A stretch of DNA of 64,000 nt from Pararobbsia silviterrae. GTDB taxonomy: Bacteria; Pseudomonadota; Gammaproteobacteria; Burkholderiales; Burkholderiaceae. Each line of letters starts with the position of its first letter. Position 1 is the stretch's first letter. The stretch spans positions 62,001-126,000 of the forward strand of contig NZ_RBZU01000009.1 of assembly GCF_003628125.1 (NCBI RefSeq), in the 5' to 3' direction. Of this stretch, positions 46,095-55,898 are shown one piece after another. The position numbers and the translations under genes were made by a program. A model generated the notes under the pieces. It had not been told where the DNA came from. It saw only the letters and a list, made by a program, of their open reading frames with translations, and made no database searches.

Positions 46095-46183
46095 GTCGCT
46101 GGGTGATGTGTTCGATGCGCAGATGCGCGGCCCAACGAGCGACCACCGGCAAGAGATGATGGGCGTTTCGCCCATTTTTTTTT
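46095..46183 (+). promoter_or_regulatory. rimP leader with intrinsic terminator (attenuator)
   Basis: The leader from the sigma-70 promoter meets a terminator after about 65 nt: ATGGGCG-TTT-CGCCCAT followed by nine T residues (46159-46183). Since it lies between promoter and rimP, it probably acts as an attenuator for the operon, like the rimP-leader elements known from other proteobacteria. It could also end a short regulatory RNA. The 326-bp gap 46005-46330 has no gene. Confidence 0.65.
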
Positions 46184-46330
46184 GCCAAAACGGTTTCGCA
46201 CGATATCCCTTCGCTGGCTCACGGAGCCGGTTGCTGCCGCAGCCAAGCGAACGGGCGGCCGAGCGACCAGAGCGACGAATGACAGCCGGACGGGTTCACC
46301 ACTCCGGGCTTTGCAATGACTCCTGGAATT

Positions 46331-46792
46331 ATGGTGCAACTGACCGAACTGATAGAAAGCACGGTGACGGGCCTCGGCTACGAACTGGTCGACTTCGAAC
46401 GAACGGGGCGCGGTTTCTTCTGCGTGTTCATCGACCAGCCGACGGGCATCGCAATCGAAGATTGCGAGAAAGTCACGCGCCAACTGCAACACGTTTTGAC
46501 CGTCGAGAACGTCGATTACGAACGTCTCGAGGTGTCGTCTCCCGGCCTCGACCGCCCGCTCAAGAAGCTCGCGGATTTCACGCGCTTCGCGGGGAGCGAG
46601 GCGTCGGTGACGTTAAAGAAGCCGCTCGATGGCCGCAAGCAGTTCCGCGGTGTGCTGCATGCGCCGGAGGGCGAGACGATAGGACTGGAATTCGAAGGAA
46701 AGGATGGCCCGGCCATGCTCGATTTCACCCTGGCCGATCTCGACAAGGCACGTCTTGTTCCGCACGTAGATTTTAGGAGCCGCAAACAATGA
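46331..46792 (+). CDS. rimP: Ribosome maturation factor RimP
   Basis: A 153-residue factor needed for maturation of the 30S ribosomal subunit. It matches the family from [24 protein letters not shown] through [41 protein letters not shown] to the C-terminal VDFRSRKQ. I chose ATG 46331 because the protein then aligns with known starts, and an earlier in-frame ATG at 46316 would add five residues. Its stop overlaps the nusA start (ATGA), which couples their translation. Confidence 0.93.
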   Translation: MVQLTELIESTVTGLGYELVDFERTGRGFFCVFIDQPTGIAIEDCEKVTRQLQHVLTVENVDYERLEVSSPGLDRPLKKLADFTRFAGSEASVTLKKPLDGRKQFRGVLHAPEGETIGLEFEGKDGPAMLDFTLADLDKARLVPHVDFRSRKQ

Positions 46793-48261
46793 GTCGCGAA
46801 GTACTGATGCTGGTCGATGCGCTGGCGCGCGAGAAGAACGTCAATCGGGACGTCGTATACGCCGCGCTTGAAGCCGCGCTGGCGTCGGCCACGAAGAAGC
46901 TTTACGACGATGCCGATATCCGCGTGCATATCGACCGTGAAACGGGTGAACACGAAACGTTCCGCCGTTGGCTCGTCGTGCCCGACGAGGCGGGTCTGCA
47001 AGAGCCCGATCAGCAGATTCTGCTGTTCGAGGCGCGCGAACAGAATCCGAACCTCGAAGTCGGCGATTTCGTTGAAGAGCCGATCGCGTCGATCGAGTTC
47101 GGCCGCATCGGCGCGCAAGCCGCCAAGCAGGTCATCCTGCAGAAGGTCCGCGACGCTGAGCGCGAGCAGATCCTCAACGATTTCCTCGAGCGCGGCGAAA
47201 AGATCATGACCGGTACGGTCAAGCGTCTCGACAAGGGCAATCTCGTCGTCGAATCGGGCCGCGTCGAAGCGCTGCTGCGTCGCGACCAGATGATCCCGAA
47301 GGAAAACCTCCGGGTCGGCGACCGCGCGCGCGCCTACATCACGAAGGTCGACCGCACGGCCCGCGGCCCGCAGATCGAACTCTCGCGCACGGCGCCCGAG
47401 TTCCTGATGAAGTTGTTCGAATTCGAAGTGCCGGAGATCGAGCAAGGCCTGCTCGAAATCAAGTCGGCCGCGCGCGATCCGGGTGTGCGCGCGAAGATCG
47501 CGGTCGTCGCGTACGACAAGCGCATCGACCCGATCGGCACGTGCGTCGGCATTCGCGGTTCGCGCGTGCAGGCCGTGCGTAACGAGCTTGGCGGCGAGAA
47601 CGTCGATATTGTGTTGTGGTCGGAAGACCCCGCGCAGTTCGTCATCGGCGCGCTCGCGCCGGCCGCCGTTCAGTCGCTCGTCGTCGACGAGGAAAAGCAC
47701 GCGATGGATGTCGTCGTCGACGAGAGCGAACTCGCTGTCGCGATCGGCCGCAGCGGCCAGAACGTGCGTCTCGCGAGCGAGCTCACGGGCTGGCAGATCA
47801 ACATCATGACGCCCGATGAATCGGCCGCGAAGCAGACCGAAGAACGCTCGACGTATCGCGATCTGTTCATCTCGCGGCTCGACGTCGACGAGGAAGTCGC
47901 CGACATCCTCATCGACGAAGGTTTCACGAGCCTTGAGGAAATCGCGTACGTGCCGCTCAACGAAATGCTCGAGATCGAAGCATTCGACGAGGAAACTGTG
48001 CACGAACTGCGTAACCGCGCGCGCGACGCCTTGCTGACGCAGGCGATCGCGAACGAGGAAAAGGTGGAGAATGTCGCCCTCGACCTGAAGAGCCTGGACG
48101 GCATCACGCCGGAACTGCTCGCCAAGCTCGCGGAGCACAAGGTCCAGACGCGCGACGATCTGGCCGAGCTCGCGGTCGACGAGCTGGTCGATTTGACCGG
48201 GATGGACGAGGAATCCGCAAAGGCGCTGATCATGAAGGCGCGCGAGCACTGGTTTCAGTGA
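46789..48261 (+). CDS. nusA: Transcription termination/antitermination factor NusA
   Basis: A 490-residue RNA-polymerase-binding factor in pausing, termination and rrn antitermination. N-terminal domain (about 1-125) binds polymerase. An S1 domain (about 135-200) and two KH domains (about 230-345; [28 protein letters not shown] and [23 protein letters not shown]) bind RNA. Two acidic C-terminal repeats (about 365-490) follow, as in E. coli. AGGAGCCGCAAACA precedes the start, which overlaps rimP. Confidence 0.95.
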   Translation: MSREVLMLVDALAREKNVNRDVVYAALEAALASATKKLYDDADIRVHIDRETGEHETFRRWLVVPDEAGLQEPDQQILLFEAREQNPNLEVGDFVEEPIASIEFGRIGAQAAKQVILQKVRDAEREQILNDFLERGEKIMTGTVKRLDKGNLVVESGRVEALLRRDQMIPKENLRVGDRARAYITKVDRTARGPQIELSRTAPEFLMKLFEFEVPEIEQGLLEIKSAARDPGVRAKIAVVAYDKRIDPIGTCVGIRGSRVQAVRNELGGENVDIVLWSEDPAQFVIGALAPAAVQSLVVDEEKHAMDVVVDESELAVAIGRSGQNVRLASELTGWQINIMTPDESAAKQTEERSTYRDLFISRLDVDEEVADILIDEGFTSLEEIAYVPLNEMLEIEAFDEETVHELRNRARDALLTQAIANEEKVENVALDLKSLDGITPELLAKLAEHKVQTRDDLAELAVDELVDLTGMDEESAKALIMKAREHWFQ

Positions 48262-48341
48262 GATCAGTATGCGAGTCTAGATAGAGCGGGTCGGGATTGT
48301 TTAACTGCAGGGCCGTTGAGGCCCTGCTCGATGAGGTTTGA

Positions 48342-51299
48342 ATGGCGAGCAACAACGTAGCCCAATTTGCCGCAGAACTTAAGATGCCCTCCGGTGTGCT
48401 GCTGGAACAACTGCAGGCGGCGGGTGTGCAGAAAGCGAGTGAAGCGGATGCCTTGTCCGAGGCGGACAAGGCGCGCCTGCTCGATCACCTGCGCCGTGCG
48501 CACGGCGGAGGCGAAGCAGACAAGCGCAAGATCACGCTGACGCGCCGGCAAACGTCGGAAATCAAGCAATCCGACGCGACGGGCAAGGCTCGCACGATTC
48601 AGGTCGAAGTTCGCAAGAAGCGCACGTTCGTCAAGCGCGAAGACGGTACGGACGTACCGGGCGCGACCGACGGCGAAGACGCGGCGGAAGCCGCACGCCT
48701 GGCCGAGGAAGCGCAACGCGCGGAGCAGCTCGAGCGCGAGGCGCGCGAGCTGCAGGCTCGCCAGGAACAACTCGAGCGCGAAGCCGAGGAACGCAAGCGC
48801 CGCGAAGAAGCCGCCGCCGCCGAACGTCGCAAGGCCGAGGAAGAAGCGGCTCAGCGCGAAGCGGCCGAGGCCGCCGAACGTGCCGCGCGCGCCGAAGCCG
48901 AGAAGGCCGCGCTTGCGCAGGGCGCGAACGATCGCGAAGCCCAGGTACGCAAGGAGGCTGCCGACAAGGAAGCCGACGACAAGGCGAACGCCGCACGCGA
49001 AGCCAAGCGCATCGAAGCCGAGAAGGCTGCGGCCGAATCGAAGGCAGCGGCGGATCTCGCGCGCGCCGAAGAGGATGCGATCCGCAAGCGTCGCGCCGCG
49101 GCTGAAGCCGAAGCGCGCGCGATTCGCGAGATGATGAACACGCCGCGCAAGGCGAAGGTCGTCGAACCGCCGAAGCCGGTCGAAGCGCCGGCTCCGGCGC
49201 CGCAAAAGGCGGCCGAAGCCAAGGGCACGCTGCACAAGCCCGCACGTCCCGAAGGGTCGACGCCCGCGCGTCCGGCACCGGTCGCGCAACGCAAGCCGGC
49301 CGGTCCGGCGAACGCGCAGACGCCCGCGCCCGCATCGCCGGGCAATGCCGGCGACAAGAAGCGCGGCGCACCGGGTGCGAAGCCCGGCGGCTGGCAGGAC
49401 GACGCATCGAAGCGCCGCGGCATCAAGACGCGCGGAGATTCGAGCGGCGGTGTCGATCGCAACTGGCGCGGCGGTCCGCGCGGTCGCGGCGGCAAGCATC
49501 AGGACGACCGTTCGTCGTTCACGGCGCCCGAGCCGATCGTGCGCGAAGTGCACGTGCCGGAGACGATTTCGGTCGCCGACCTGTCGCACAAGATGGCCGT
49601 GAAGGCTTCGGAAGTCATCAAGGTGATGATGAAGCTCGGCCAGATGGTCACGATCAATCAGGTGCTCGACCAGGAAACGGCGATGATCGTCGTCGAGGAG
49701 CTCGGTCACCGTGCGGTCGCCGCGAAGCTCGACGATCCCGAAGCGCTGTTGACGGAAGGCATCGAAGGCGAAGCGCACGACGCCGAGGCGTTGCCGCGTC
49801 CGCCGGTCGTCACGGTCATGGGTCACGTCGACCACGGCAAGACGTCGCTGCTCGACTACATCCGCCGCGCGAAGGTCGCAGCGGGCGAAGCGGGCGGGAT
49901 CACGCAGCATATCGGCGCATACCACGTCGAGACGCCGCGCGGCGTCGTGACGTTCCTCGATACGCCGGGTCACGAGGCCTTTACGGCCATGCGTGCGCGC
50001 GGTGCGCAGGCGACTGACGTCGTGATTCTGGTCGTAGCGGCCGACGACGGCGTGATGCCGCAGACGAAGGAAGCGATTGCGCACGCGAAGGCCGGCAATG
50101 TGCCGATCGTCGTCGCGATCAACAAGATGGACAAGCCCGACGCGAACGTCGAGCGGGTGAAGCAGGAACTCGTCGCCGAAGGCGTCGTGCCCGAAGAGTA
50201 CGGCGGCGATGCGCCGTTCGTGCCGGTCTCCGCGAAGACGGGGATGGGCATCGACGATCTGCTCGAAAACGTGCTGCTGCAGGCCGAAGTGCTCGAACTC
50301 AAGGCACCGGTCGATGCGCCCGCGAAGGGCCTCGTGATCGAAGCGAAGCTCGACAAGGGCAAGGGTCCGGTCGCGACCGTGCTCGTTCAGTCGGGTACGC
50401 TCAAGCGCGGCGACATGGTGCTCGCGGGTACGGCTTACGGCCGCGTGCGCGCAATGCTCGACGAGAACGGCAAGGCCACGAAGGAAGCCGGTCCGTCGAT
50501 TCCGGTCGAGATTCAAGGTCTGTCGGAAGTGCCGAACGCGGGCGAGGAAGTCATCGTGCTGCCGGACGAGCGCAAGGCGCGTGAAATCGCCCTGTTCCGT
50601 CAGGGCAAGTTCCGCGACGTGAAGCTGGCGAAGCAGCAGGCCGCGAAGCTCGAGAACTTCATGGACTCGATGACCGAAGGCGAGGTCCAGTACCTGCCGT
50701 TGATCGTCAAGGCCGACGTTCAGGGTTCGCAGGAAGCGCTCGTGCATGCATTGACGAAGCTCTCGACGACCGAAGTGCGCGTGCAGATCGTGCATGGCGC
50801 GGTCGGCGGCATCAGCGAGTCGGACGTCAACCTCGCGACGGCATCGAAGGCGGTCATCATCGGCTTCAACACGCGTGCCGATGCACTGGCGCGCAAGCTC
50901 GCCGAAGCGAACGGCGTCGATATCCGCTACTACAACATCATCTACGACGCCGTGGATGAGGTGAAGGCGGCGATGTCGGGCATGCTCGCGCCCGAGAAGA
51001 AGGAAGTCATCACGGGTCTCGTCGAAGTCCGTCAGGTCTTCAAGGTACCGAAGGTCGGCGCAGTTGCCGGCTGTATGGTCCTGGACGGTATCGTCAAGCG
51101 TTCGTCGTCGGTCCGCGTGCTGCGCAATAACGTCGTCATTCATACGGGCGAGCTCGATTCGCTCAAGCGCTTCAAGGATGACGTCAAGGAAGTCAAGCAA
51201 GGCTTCGAGTGCGGTATGTCGGTCAAGAACTTCAACGACATCGTCGAAGGCGATCAGTTCGAGATCTTCGAAGTCACCGAAGTCGCGCGTACGCTGTAA
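48342..51299 (+). CDS. infB: Translation initiation factor IF-2
   Basis: A 985-residue GTPase that brings initiator tRNA to the 30S subunit. The N-terminal 400 residues contain the small IF2-N fold (1-55), a Glu/Ala/Arg-rich coiled coil (about 100-270) and a Pro/Ala/Gly-rich linker. The G domain has G1 GHVDHGKT (about 489-496), G3 DTPGHE and G4 NKMD, followed by domains II-IV. GAGGTTTGA precedes the start. The 80-bp spacer after nusA holds a small hairpin (CAGGGCC/GGCCCTG, 48307-48325). Confidence 0.95.
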   Translation: MASNNVAQFAAELKMPSGVLLEQLQAAGVQKASEADALSEADKARLLDHLRRAHGGGEADKRKITLTRRQTSEIKQSDATGKARTIQVEVRKKRTFVKREDGTDVPGATDGEDAAEAARLAEEAQRAEQLEREARELQARQEQLEREAEERKRREEAAAAERRKAEEEAAQREAAEAAERAARAEAEKAALAQGANDREAQVRKEAADKEADDKANAAREAKRIEAEKAAAESKAAADLARAEEDAIRKRRAAAEAEARAIREMMNTPRKAKVVEPPKPVEAPAPAPQKAAEAKGTLHKPARPEGSTPARPAPVAQRKPAGPANAQTPAPASPGNAGDKKRGAPGAKPGGWQDDASKRRGIKTRGDSSGGVDRNWRGGPRGRGGKHQDDRSSFTAPEPIVREVHVPETISVADLSHKMAVKASEVIKVMMKLGQMVTINQVLDQETAMIVVEELGHRAVAAKLDDPEALLTEGIEGEAHDAEALPRPPVVTVMGHVDHGKTSLLDYIRRAKVAAGEAGGITQHIGAYHVETPRGVVTFLDTPGHEAFTAMRARGAQATDVVILVVAADDGVMPQTKEAIAHAKAGNVPIVVAINKMDKPDANVERVKQELVAEGVVPEEYGGDAPFVPVSAKTGMGIDDLLENVLLQAEVLELKAPVDAPAKGLVIEAKLDKGKGPVATVLVQSGTLKRGDMVLAGTAYGRVRAMLDENGKATKEAGPSIPVEIQGLSEVPNAGEEVIVLPDERKAREIALFRQGKFRDVKLAKQQAAKLENFMDSMTEGEVQYLPLIVKADVQGSQEALVHALTKLSTTEVRVQIVHGAVGGISESDVNLATASKAVIIGFNTRADALARKLAEANGVDIRYYNIIYDAVDEVKAAMSGMLAPEKKEVITGLVEVRQVFKVPKVGAVAGCMVLDGIVKRSSSVRVLRNNVVIHTGELDSLKRFKDDVKEVKQGFECGMSVKNFNDIVEGDQFEIFEVTEVARTL

Positions 51300-51548
51300 G
51301 CATCAAGGGTCGCCCGCGTCGAAGACGGGGCGGCCGTGTGATCGATGACCCGGGTGCGCATGCGTGCGCGATCTCGGGCCAAGTTCGGCGGCTCAGGCCG
51401 CCGAATTCATTTGTGAGGCCGATCGCAGGCGCGTCGAGCGCGTGCATTGTCGGGCCTCGCGCGAGTGTCCGAAATGCGCGCCGCGACGGCGCCGTCGGCC
51501 TCGGACGGGCCATCGGGGTGCGATGGCCGCGTTTGACCGGAGTCAGTC

Positions 51549-51938
51549 ATGCCAAGAAAAAGTGCTTCCCCGAACCGCAATGTGCGGATCGCCGACCAGA
51601 TCCAGCGCGATCTGTCCGAGTTGATTGCGCGCGAGGTCAAGGACCCGCGTATCGGTCTCGTCACGATCCAGAGCGTCGAGCTCACGCCCGATTACGCGCA
51701 TGCCAAAATCTTCTTCACGACGCTGACCGGCGATCCGAAGGCGACGCAGGTCGCGTTGAATCATGCATCGGGGCATCTGCACAATCTGTTGTTCAAGCGC
51801 TTACATATCCATACGGTGCCGACGCTGCATTTCGTCTATGACCAGACGGTCGAGCGCGCGGTCGAAATGTCGCGTCTGATCGACGCGGCCAATGCGACGC
51901 GCGCGAAGGACGATGACGAGGCGCCTGCCGGCGAATGA
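51549..51938 (+). CDS. rbfA: Ribosome-binding factor A
   Basis: A 129-residue KH-fold protein that helps process the 5' end of 16S rRNA in the 30S subunit. Typical segments are [46 protein letters not shown]-type N terminus and [26 protein letters not shown] lies 7 bases before the start. The 249-bp spacer after infB has no recognisable gene or terminator. Confidence 0.93.
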   Translation: MPRKSASPNRNVRIADQIQRDLSELIAREVKDPRIGLVTIQSVELTPDYAHAKIFFTTLTGDPKATQVALNHASGHLHNLLFKRLHIHTVPTLHFVYDQTVERAVEMSRLIDAANATRAKDDDEAPAGE

Positions 51939-52003
51939 CGATATCGGTCGGACGCGATCGCGACGGTCTCACGCGCGCACGTTCGCGCCGGCGATAGCTT
52001 GCT

Positions 52004-52918
52004 ATGAATGCACCCAAGAAGATTCCGCGCCGTCTGATCGACGGCGTGTTGCTGTTGGACAAGCCGCTCGGCCTGTCGAGCAATGATGCGCTGATGCGCG
52101 CCAAGCGACTGTTCAGCGCGAAGAAGGCCGGGCATACCGGCACGCTGGATCCGCTCGCCACGGGGCTGCTGCCTTTGTGTTTCGGCGAAGCGACGAAATT
52201 CTCCCAGGACTTGCTCGAGGCCGACAAAACCTACGAAGCCACGCTCAAGCTCGGCGCGCGCACGACGACGGGCGACGCGGAAGGCGAGGTCGTCGAAGCG
52301 CGCGCGGTCGAATGCGACGCGGCCGCGGTCGCCGCGATTTTCGATCGATTCCGGGGTGAGATTCTGCAGGTCCCGCCGATGTATTCGGCGCTCAAGCGTG
52401 ACGGCAAACCCCTCTATGAATATGCGCGCGCGGGCCAGACGCTCGAACGCGAGGCGCGCGCCGTCACGATTCATCGGCTTGAGTTGCTCGATTGCACGCT
52501 GCCGTTCGCGACGATACGCGTGACGTGCAGCAAGGGCACCTATGTGCGCACGCTGGGCGAGGACATCGGCGAAGCGCTGGGCTGCGGCGCGCATCTGACG
52601 ATGTTGCGACGCACGGGCGTCGGCGCGCTGACACTCGACGGCGCGGTCACGCTCGAACAGATCGACGCGATGCCCGTCGATGCGCGCGACGCCGTTCTGG
52701 CACCCGTCGATGCGCTGTTGTCGACGTTCGAGCGTATCGATCTCGATGCCGAACAGACGCGGCGTTTCCTTCATGGGCAGAAGCTTCGCGTGCGCGAACG
52801 ATCGGCGTCGGATCCCGAGCGTGTCCGTGTGTATTCGTCGGAGTCACATTTGCTCGGCACCGCGCGATTGCAGGACGGGGTGATTGCGCCTGAGCGGCTG
52901 ATCGCGTCCGCGGCATAA
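52004..52918 (+). CDS. truB: tRNA pseudouridine 55 synthase
   Basis: A 304-residue enzyme that forms pseudouridine 55 in the T-loop of most tRNAs. GVLLLDKPLGLSSN (about 15-28), the catalytic aspartate in KAGHTGTLDPLATGLLP (about 42-58), the ATKFSQDLLEADKTYEAT stretch and the C-terminal PUA-like region (about 245-304) are in order. Last gene of the rimP operon, followed by a bidirectional terminator. Confidence 0.95.
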   Translation: MNAPKKIPRRLIDGVLLLDKPLGLSSNDALMRAKRLFSAKKAGHTGTLDPLATGLLPLCFGEATKFSQDLLEADKTYEATLKLGARTTTGDAEGEVVEARAVECDAAAVAAIFDRFRGEILQVPPMYSALKRDGKPLYEYARAGQTLEREARAVTIHRLELLDCTLPFATIRVTCSKGTYVRTLGEDIGEALGCGAHLTMLRRTGVGALTLDGAVTLEQIDAMPVDARDAVLAPVDALLSTFERIDLDAEQTRRFLHGQKLRVRERSASDPERVRVYSSESHLLGTARLQDGVIAPERLIASAA

Positions 52919-52944
52919 AAGCGACATTTCACCGACCCAAACAA

Positions 52945-52985
52945 AAAGCGCTGGATACCGATCGGCATCCAGCGCTTTCTTTTTT
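52945..52985. terminator. Bidirectional terminator between truB and the efflux operon
   Basis: Perfect 12-bp arms AAAGCGCTGGAT/ATCCAGCGCTTT with a 10-base loop, T-rich on the right and A-rich on the left. It can end both the rimP-truB transcript and the convergent efflux operon. Confidence 0.9.
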
Positions 52986-53049
52986 GCGTTCGCCGATGAC
53001 CCGGACGTCGGGCCATCGGCGATACCGTGTCAGCTATTGCGTCACCGAC

Positions 53050-54606
53050 TCAGTGCGCGGCTGATGCCGCCGCCGCTGATTCGGGCGTCGAGCGTTCGGG
53101 CTTCGTGATCCAGATCAGCGCGATCAGCGCGACGAAAATCGCCGACGACAGCCAGAACAGATCGTTGACGCCGAGCATCGCGGCTTGCTGCGAGACCGAA
53201 TTGTTGAACCACAGATAGCCGACCGCGTTGTCGCCGTGCTGCTGGAACTGCTGGACTTGCTGCATGAACACGGGGTTATACGGGGTCGCCTGCTCCATGA
53301 GCTGCGCATGGTGCAGGGTCGCGCGCCGATCCCACGCGGTCGTGAAAATCGACGATCCGATCCCGCCGCACATGATCCGCACGAAATTCGACAAGCCCGA
53401 TGCCGCCGCGATCTTGTTGCCCGGCAAACCGTTGAGCGTGAGCGAGACGAGCGGGATAAAGAATCCCGCCATGCCGACGCCCTGGAGCAGCGTCGGCATC
53501 ACGAGCCAATACGTGTTGACGTTCGTCGTGTACAGCGAGCGGAGCCAGAACACGAGCGCGAAGATCAGAAACGATGCGGTCGCGATATAGCGCGGATCGG
53601 TTTTCGGCAGAAACTTCCCGGTCAACGGCGAGAGCAGGATCGCGAACAATCCCACGGGCGCCATCACGAGGCCGGCCTTCGTCGCGGTGTACGCGAGCGT
53701 CGTCTGCAGCCAGAGCGGAATCAGCACGAGATTGCCGAAGTACAGACCATAGCCGATGGACAACGCGATCGTGCCGCCCGTGAAATTGCGTCGCGCGAAC
53801 AGCATCAGGTCGACGACGGGGTGTTTCTCCGTCAGCTCCCAGATCACGAAGATCGCGAACGAGATCGCCGCGGTGAGGCCCAGCGCGACGACGGTCGGCG
53901 ACGAAAACCAGTCGAGATCCTTGCCCTTGTCGAGCATGACCTGCAACGAGCCGACCCAGATCACGAGCAGCCCGAGACCGACGCCGTCGATCGGCAGATG
54001 ATGCGTCGCCGATTCACGCGAGCGGAACACCCACCAGCTCGCGAACGCGGCGAGGATGCCGACCGGGATATTGACGTAGAAGATCCATGGCCATGAGATG
54101 TTGTCCGAGATCCATCCGCCGAGAATCGGTCCGCAGACCGGCGCGACAAGCGTCGTCATGGCCCAGAGCGAGAGCGCCATCGGCGCCTTCGCGCGCGGAT
54201 AGCTCGCGAGCAGCAGCGTCTGCGACAGCGGGATCATCGGACCGGCGACCGCGCCCTGCAGCACGCGCGAGGCGAGCAGGGCGCCGAGCGTCGGCGACAG
54301 GCCGCACATCCATGACGAGATCACGAACAACACGATCGACCAGACGAACAGGCGAACCTGTCCGATGCGCTGGGTCAGCCAGCCGGTCAACGGCACCGAG
54401 ATCGCGTTCGCGGCCGCGAACGACGTGATGACCCACGTGCCTTGATCGGAGGACACCCCGAGGTCGCCCGAGATCGAGGGGATCGACACATTCGCGATCG
54501 ACGTATCGAGCACGTTCATGAAGACCGCGAGCGATACGGCGATCGTACCGATGACGAGCGCGCCGCCGCTCAGCGGCCCGTGTTCGATATGCTGGGCTTG
54601 CGCCAT
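53050..54606 (-). CDS. emrB: Multidrug efflux permease, DHA2 family of MFS (EmrB-like)
   Basis: A 518-residue inner-membrane transporter with 14 predicted helices, driven by protons. DHA2 signatures include motif C-like AVFMNVLDTSIANVSIPSISGDLG (about 28-51), WVITSFAAANAISVPLTGWL and LASRVLQGAVAGPMIPLSQ. It works with the EmrA-type adaptor, whose gene ends 14 bp upstream, and an outer-membrane channel to pump drugs across both membranes. Last gene of the MarR-regulated operon. Substrates are unknown, but in E. coli they include uncouplers and nalidixic acid. Confidence 0.9.
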   Translation of the reverse strand: MAQAQHIEHGPLSGGALVIGTIAVSLAVFMNVLDTSIANVSIPSISGDLGVSSDQGTWVITSFAAANAISVPLTGWLTQRIGQVRLFVWSIVLFVISSWMCGLSPTLGALLASRVLQGAVAGPMIPLSQTLLLASYPRAKAPMALSLWAMTTLVAPVCGPILGGWISDNISWPWIFYVNIPVGILAAFASWWVFRSRESATHHLPIDGVGLGLLVIWVGSLQVMLDKGKDLDWFSSPTVVALGLTAAISFAIFVIWELTEKHPVVDLMLFARRNFTGGTIALSIGYGLYFGNLVLIPLWLQTTLAYTATKAGLVMAPVGLFAILLSPLTGKFLPKTDPRYIATASFLIFALVFWLRSLYTTNVNTYWLVMPTLLQGVGMAGFFIPLVSLTLNGLPGNKIAAASGLSNFVRIMCGGIGSSIFTTAWDRRATLHHAQLMEQATPYNPVFMQQVQQFQQHGDNAVGYLWFNNSVSQQAAMLGVNDLFWLSSAIFVALIALIWITKPERSTPESAAAASAAH

Positions 54607-54620
54607 CGAGTCTTCCTTGA

Positions 54621-55802
54621 TTACTTCGTGGCGAGCGACGTCGAGCCCGTGTTCTCGGCGATCACGCGTGCGATTTCGGCATCGGCCTGTTCGCCGTACT
54701 TCGCGAACACATCGGTTTCATACGTCGTGTTCTTCGCGTTGCCGAGTTCGCCGCCGTTCGTTTCCTTCGTCTCGACATTGACCTGCATCGACAGGCCGAT
54801 ACGCAGCGGGTGCGCTTCGAGTTCCTTCGGATCGAGCTCGATGCGCACCGGCAGGCGCTGCACGACCTTGATCCAGTTACCGGTGGCGTTCTGCGCGGGC
54901 AGCAGCGAGAACGCGCTGCCGGTGCCGGCCGAGAAGCCGACGACCTTGCCGTGGAACACGACTGAGTTGCCATACACGTCGGCGGTCAGCTCGGCGGGCT
55001 GGCCGATGCGCATGTTCTTGAGCTGGACTTCCTTGAAGTTCGCGTCGATCCAGACGCCGTTGAGCGGCACGACGGCCATCAGCGGGGTACCCGGCGACAC
55101 GCGTTGGCCGACCTGCACCGAGCGCTTCGCGACATAGCCCGTCACGGGCGCGGGCAGCGTGTTGCGCGCGTAATTCAGGTACGCGTCGCGGACCTTGGCG
55201 GCGGCGGCCAACACATTCGGGTGTTGTGCGATCGTCGTGCGCTCGGTCAGCGCGCGGTTCGACGCGAGGTTCTGCTCCGACGCGATCAAGGCAGCCTGCG
55301 CGACCTTGACGGCATCCTTCGCGTGCGAGATCTCTTCGAGCGACACGGCGCCCGTTTGCGCGACCGCGAGGCGGCGCTTGAGGTCGTCCTGCGCGCGCGA
55401 GACGTCGGCCTGGCGCTGCTGGACGTCGGCCTGATACGCGTTGTTGTTCACATACAGCGTGCGGACCTGGCGGACCGTCTGCGCGAGCGTGGCTTCGGCC
55501 TGTTGCAGCGCGATCTTCGAATCGGCGGCGTCGAGCATGACGACGGGCTGACCGACCTGGACGGTCTGCGTGTCGTCGGCATTGACGGCGATGACGGTGC
55601 CGACGACCTGCGGCGTGATCTGAACGACGTTGCCGTTCACGTATGCGTCGTCGGTGTCTTCATGGAAGCGCGCGTAGCTGAAGTAATAGAAGCCGTAGCC
55701 GACTGCGGCAATGATGATGACAAGGGCCAGCAGCAGCATCATCCGCGTGCGCTTGCTGTTCTTCGGTTGTTCTGCCGGCGCCGCGCCTTGGGGGGTACTC
55801 AT
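54621..55802 (-). CDS. emrA: Membrane fusion protein EmrA
   Basis: A 393-residue periplasmic adaptor. One N-terminal membrane helix (about 20-42), the barrel motif DDAYVNGNVVQITPQVVGTVIAV (about 51-73), an alpha-helical coiled hairpin (about 95-215), and the second half of the lipoyl and beta-barrel domains (GYVAKRSVQVGQRVSPGTPLMAVVPL onward). It bridges the EmrB permease and the outer-membrane channel encoded on either side in the same operon. Confidence 0.9.
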   Translation of the reverse strand: MSTPQGAAPAEQPKNSKRTRMMLLLALVIIIAAVGYGFYYFSYARFHEDTDDAYVNGNVVQITPQVVGTVIAVNADDTQTVQVGQPVVMLDAADSKIALQQAEATLAQTVRQVRTLYVNNNAYQADVQQRQADVSRAQDDLKRRLAVAQTGAVSLEEISHAKDAVKVAQAALIASEQNLASNRALTERTTIAQHPNVLAAAAKVRDAYLNYARNTLPAPVTGYVAKRSVQVGQRVSPGTPLMAVVPLNGVWIDANFKEVQLKNMRIGQPAELTADVYGNSVVFHGKVVGFSAGTGSAFSLLPAQNATGNWIKVVQRLPVRIELDPKELEAHPLRIGLSMQVNVETKETNGGELGNAKNTTYETDVFAKYGEQADAEIARVIAENTGSTSLATK

Positions 55803-55898
55803 GGTTTGCTCCGTACTCTCTGATCTCGTGCCTGAATCCCGTTACGGGGTTCGCGTGTGTGATGTTCGATGTCTTGCGATCGACTCAATAGGTGCCGT

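Noticed and set aside
46108-46776. A 222-codon plus-strand frame overlapping rimP
   Set aside because: It reads rimP in another frame and starts inside the leader terminator region.
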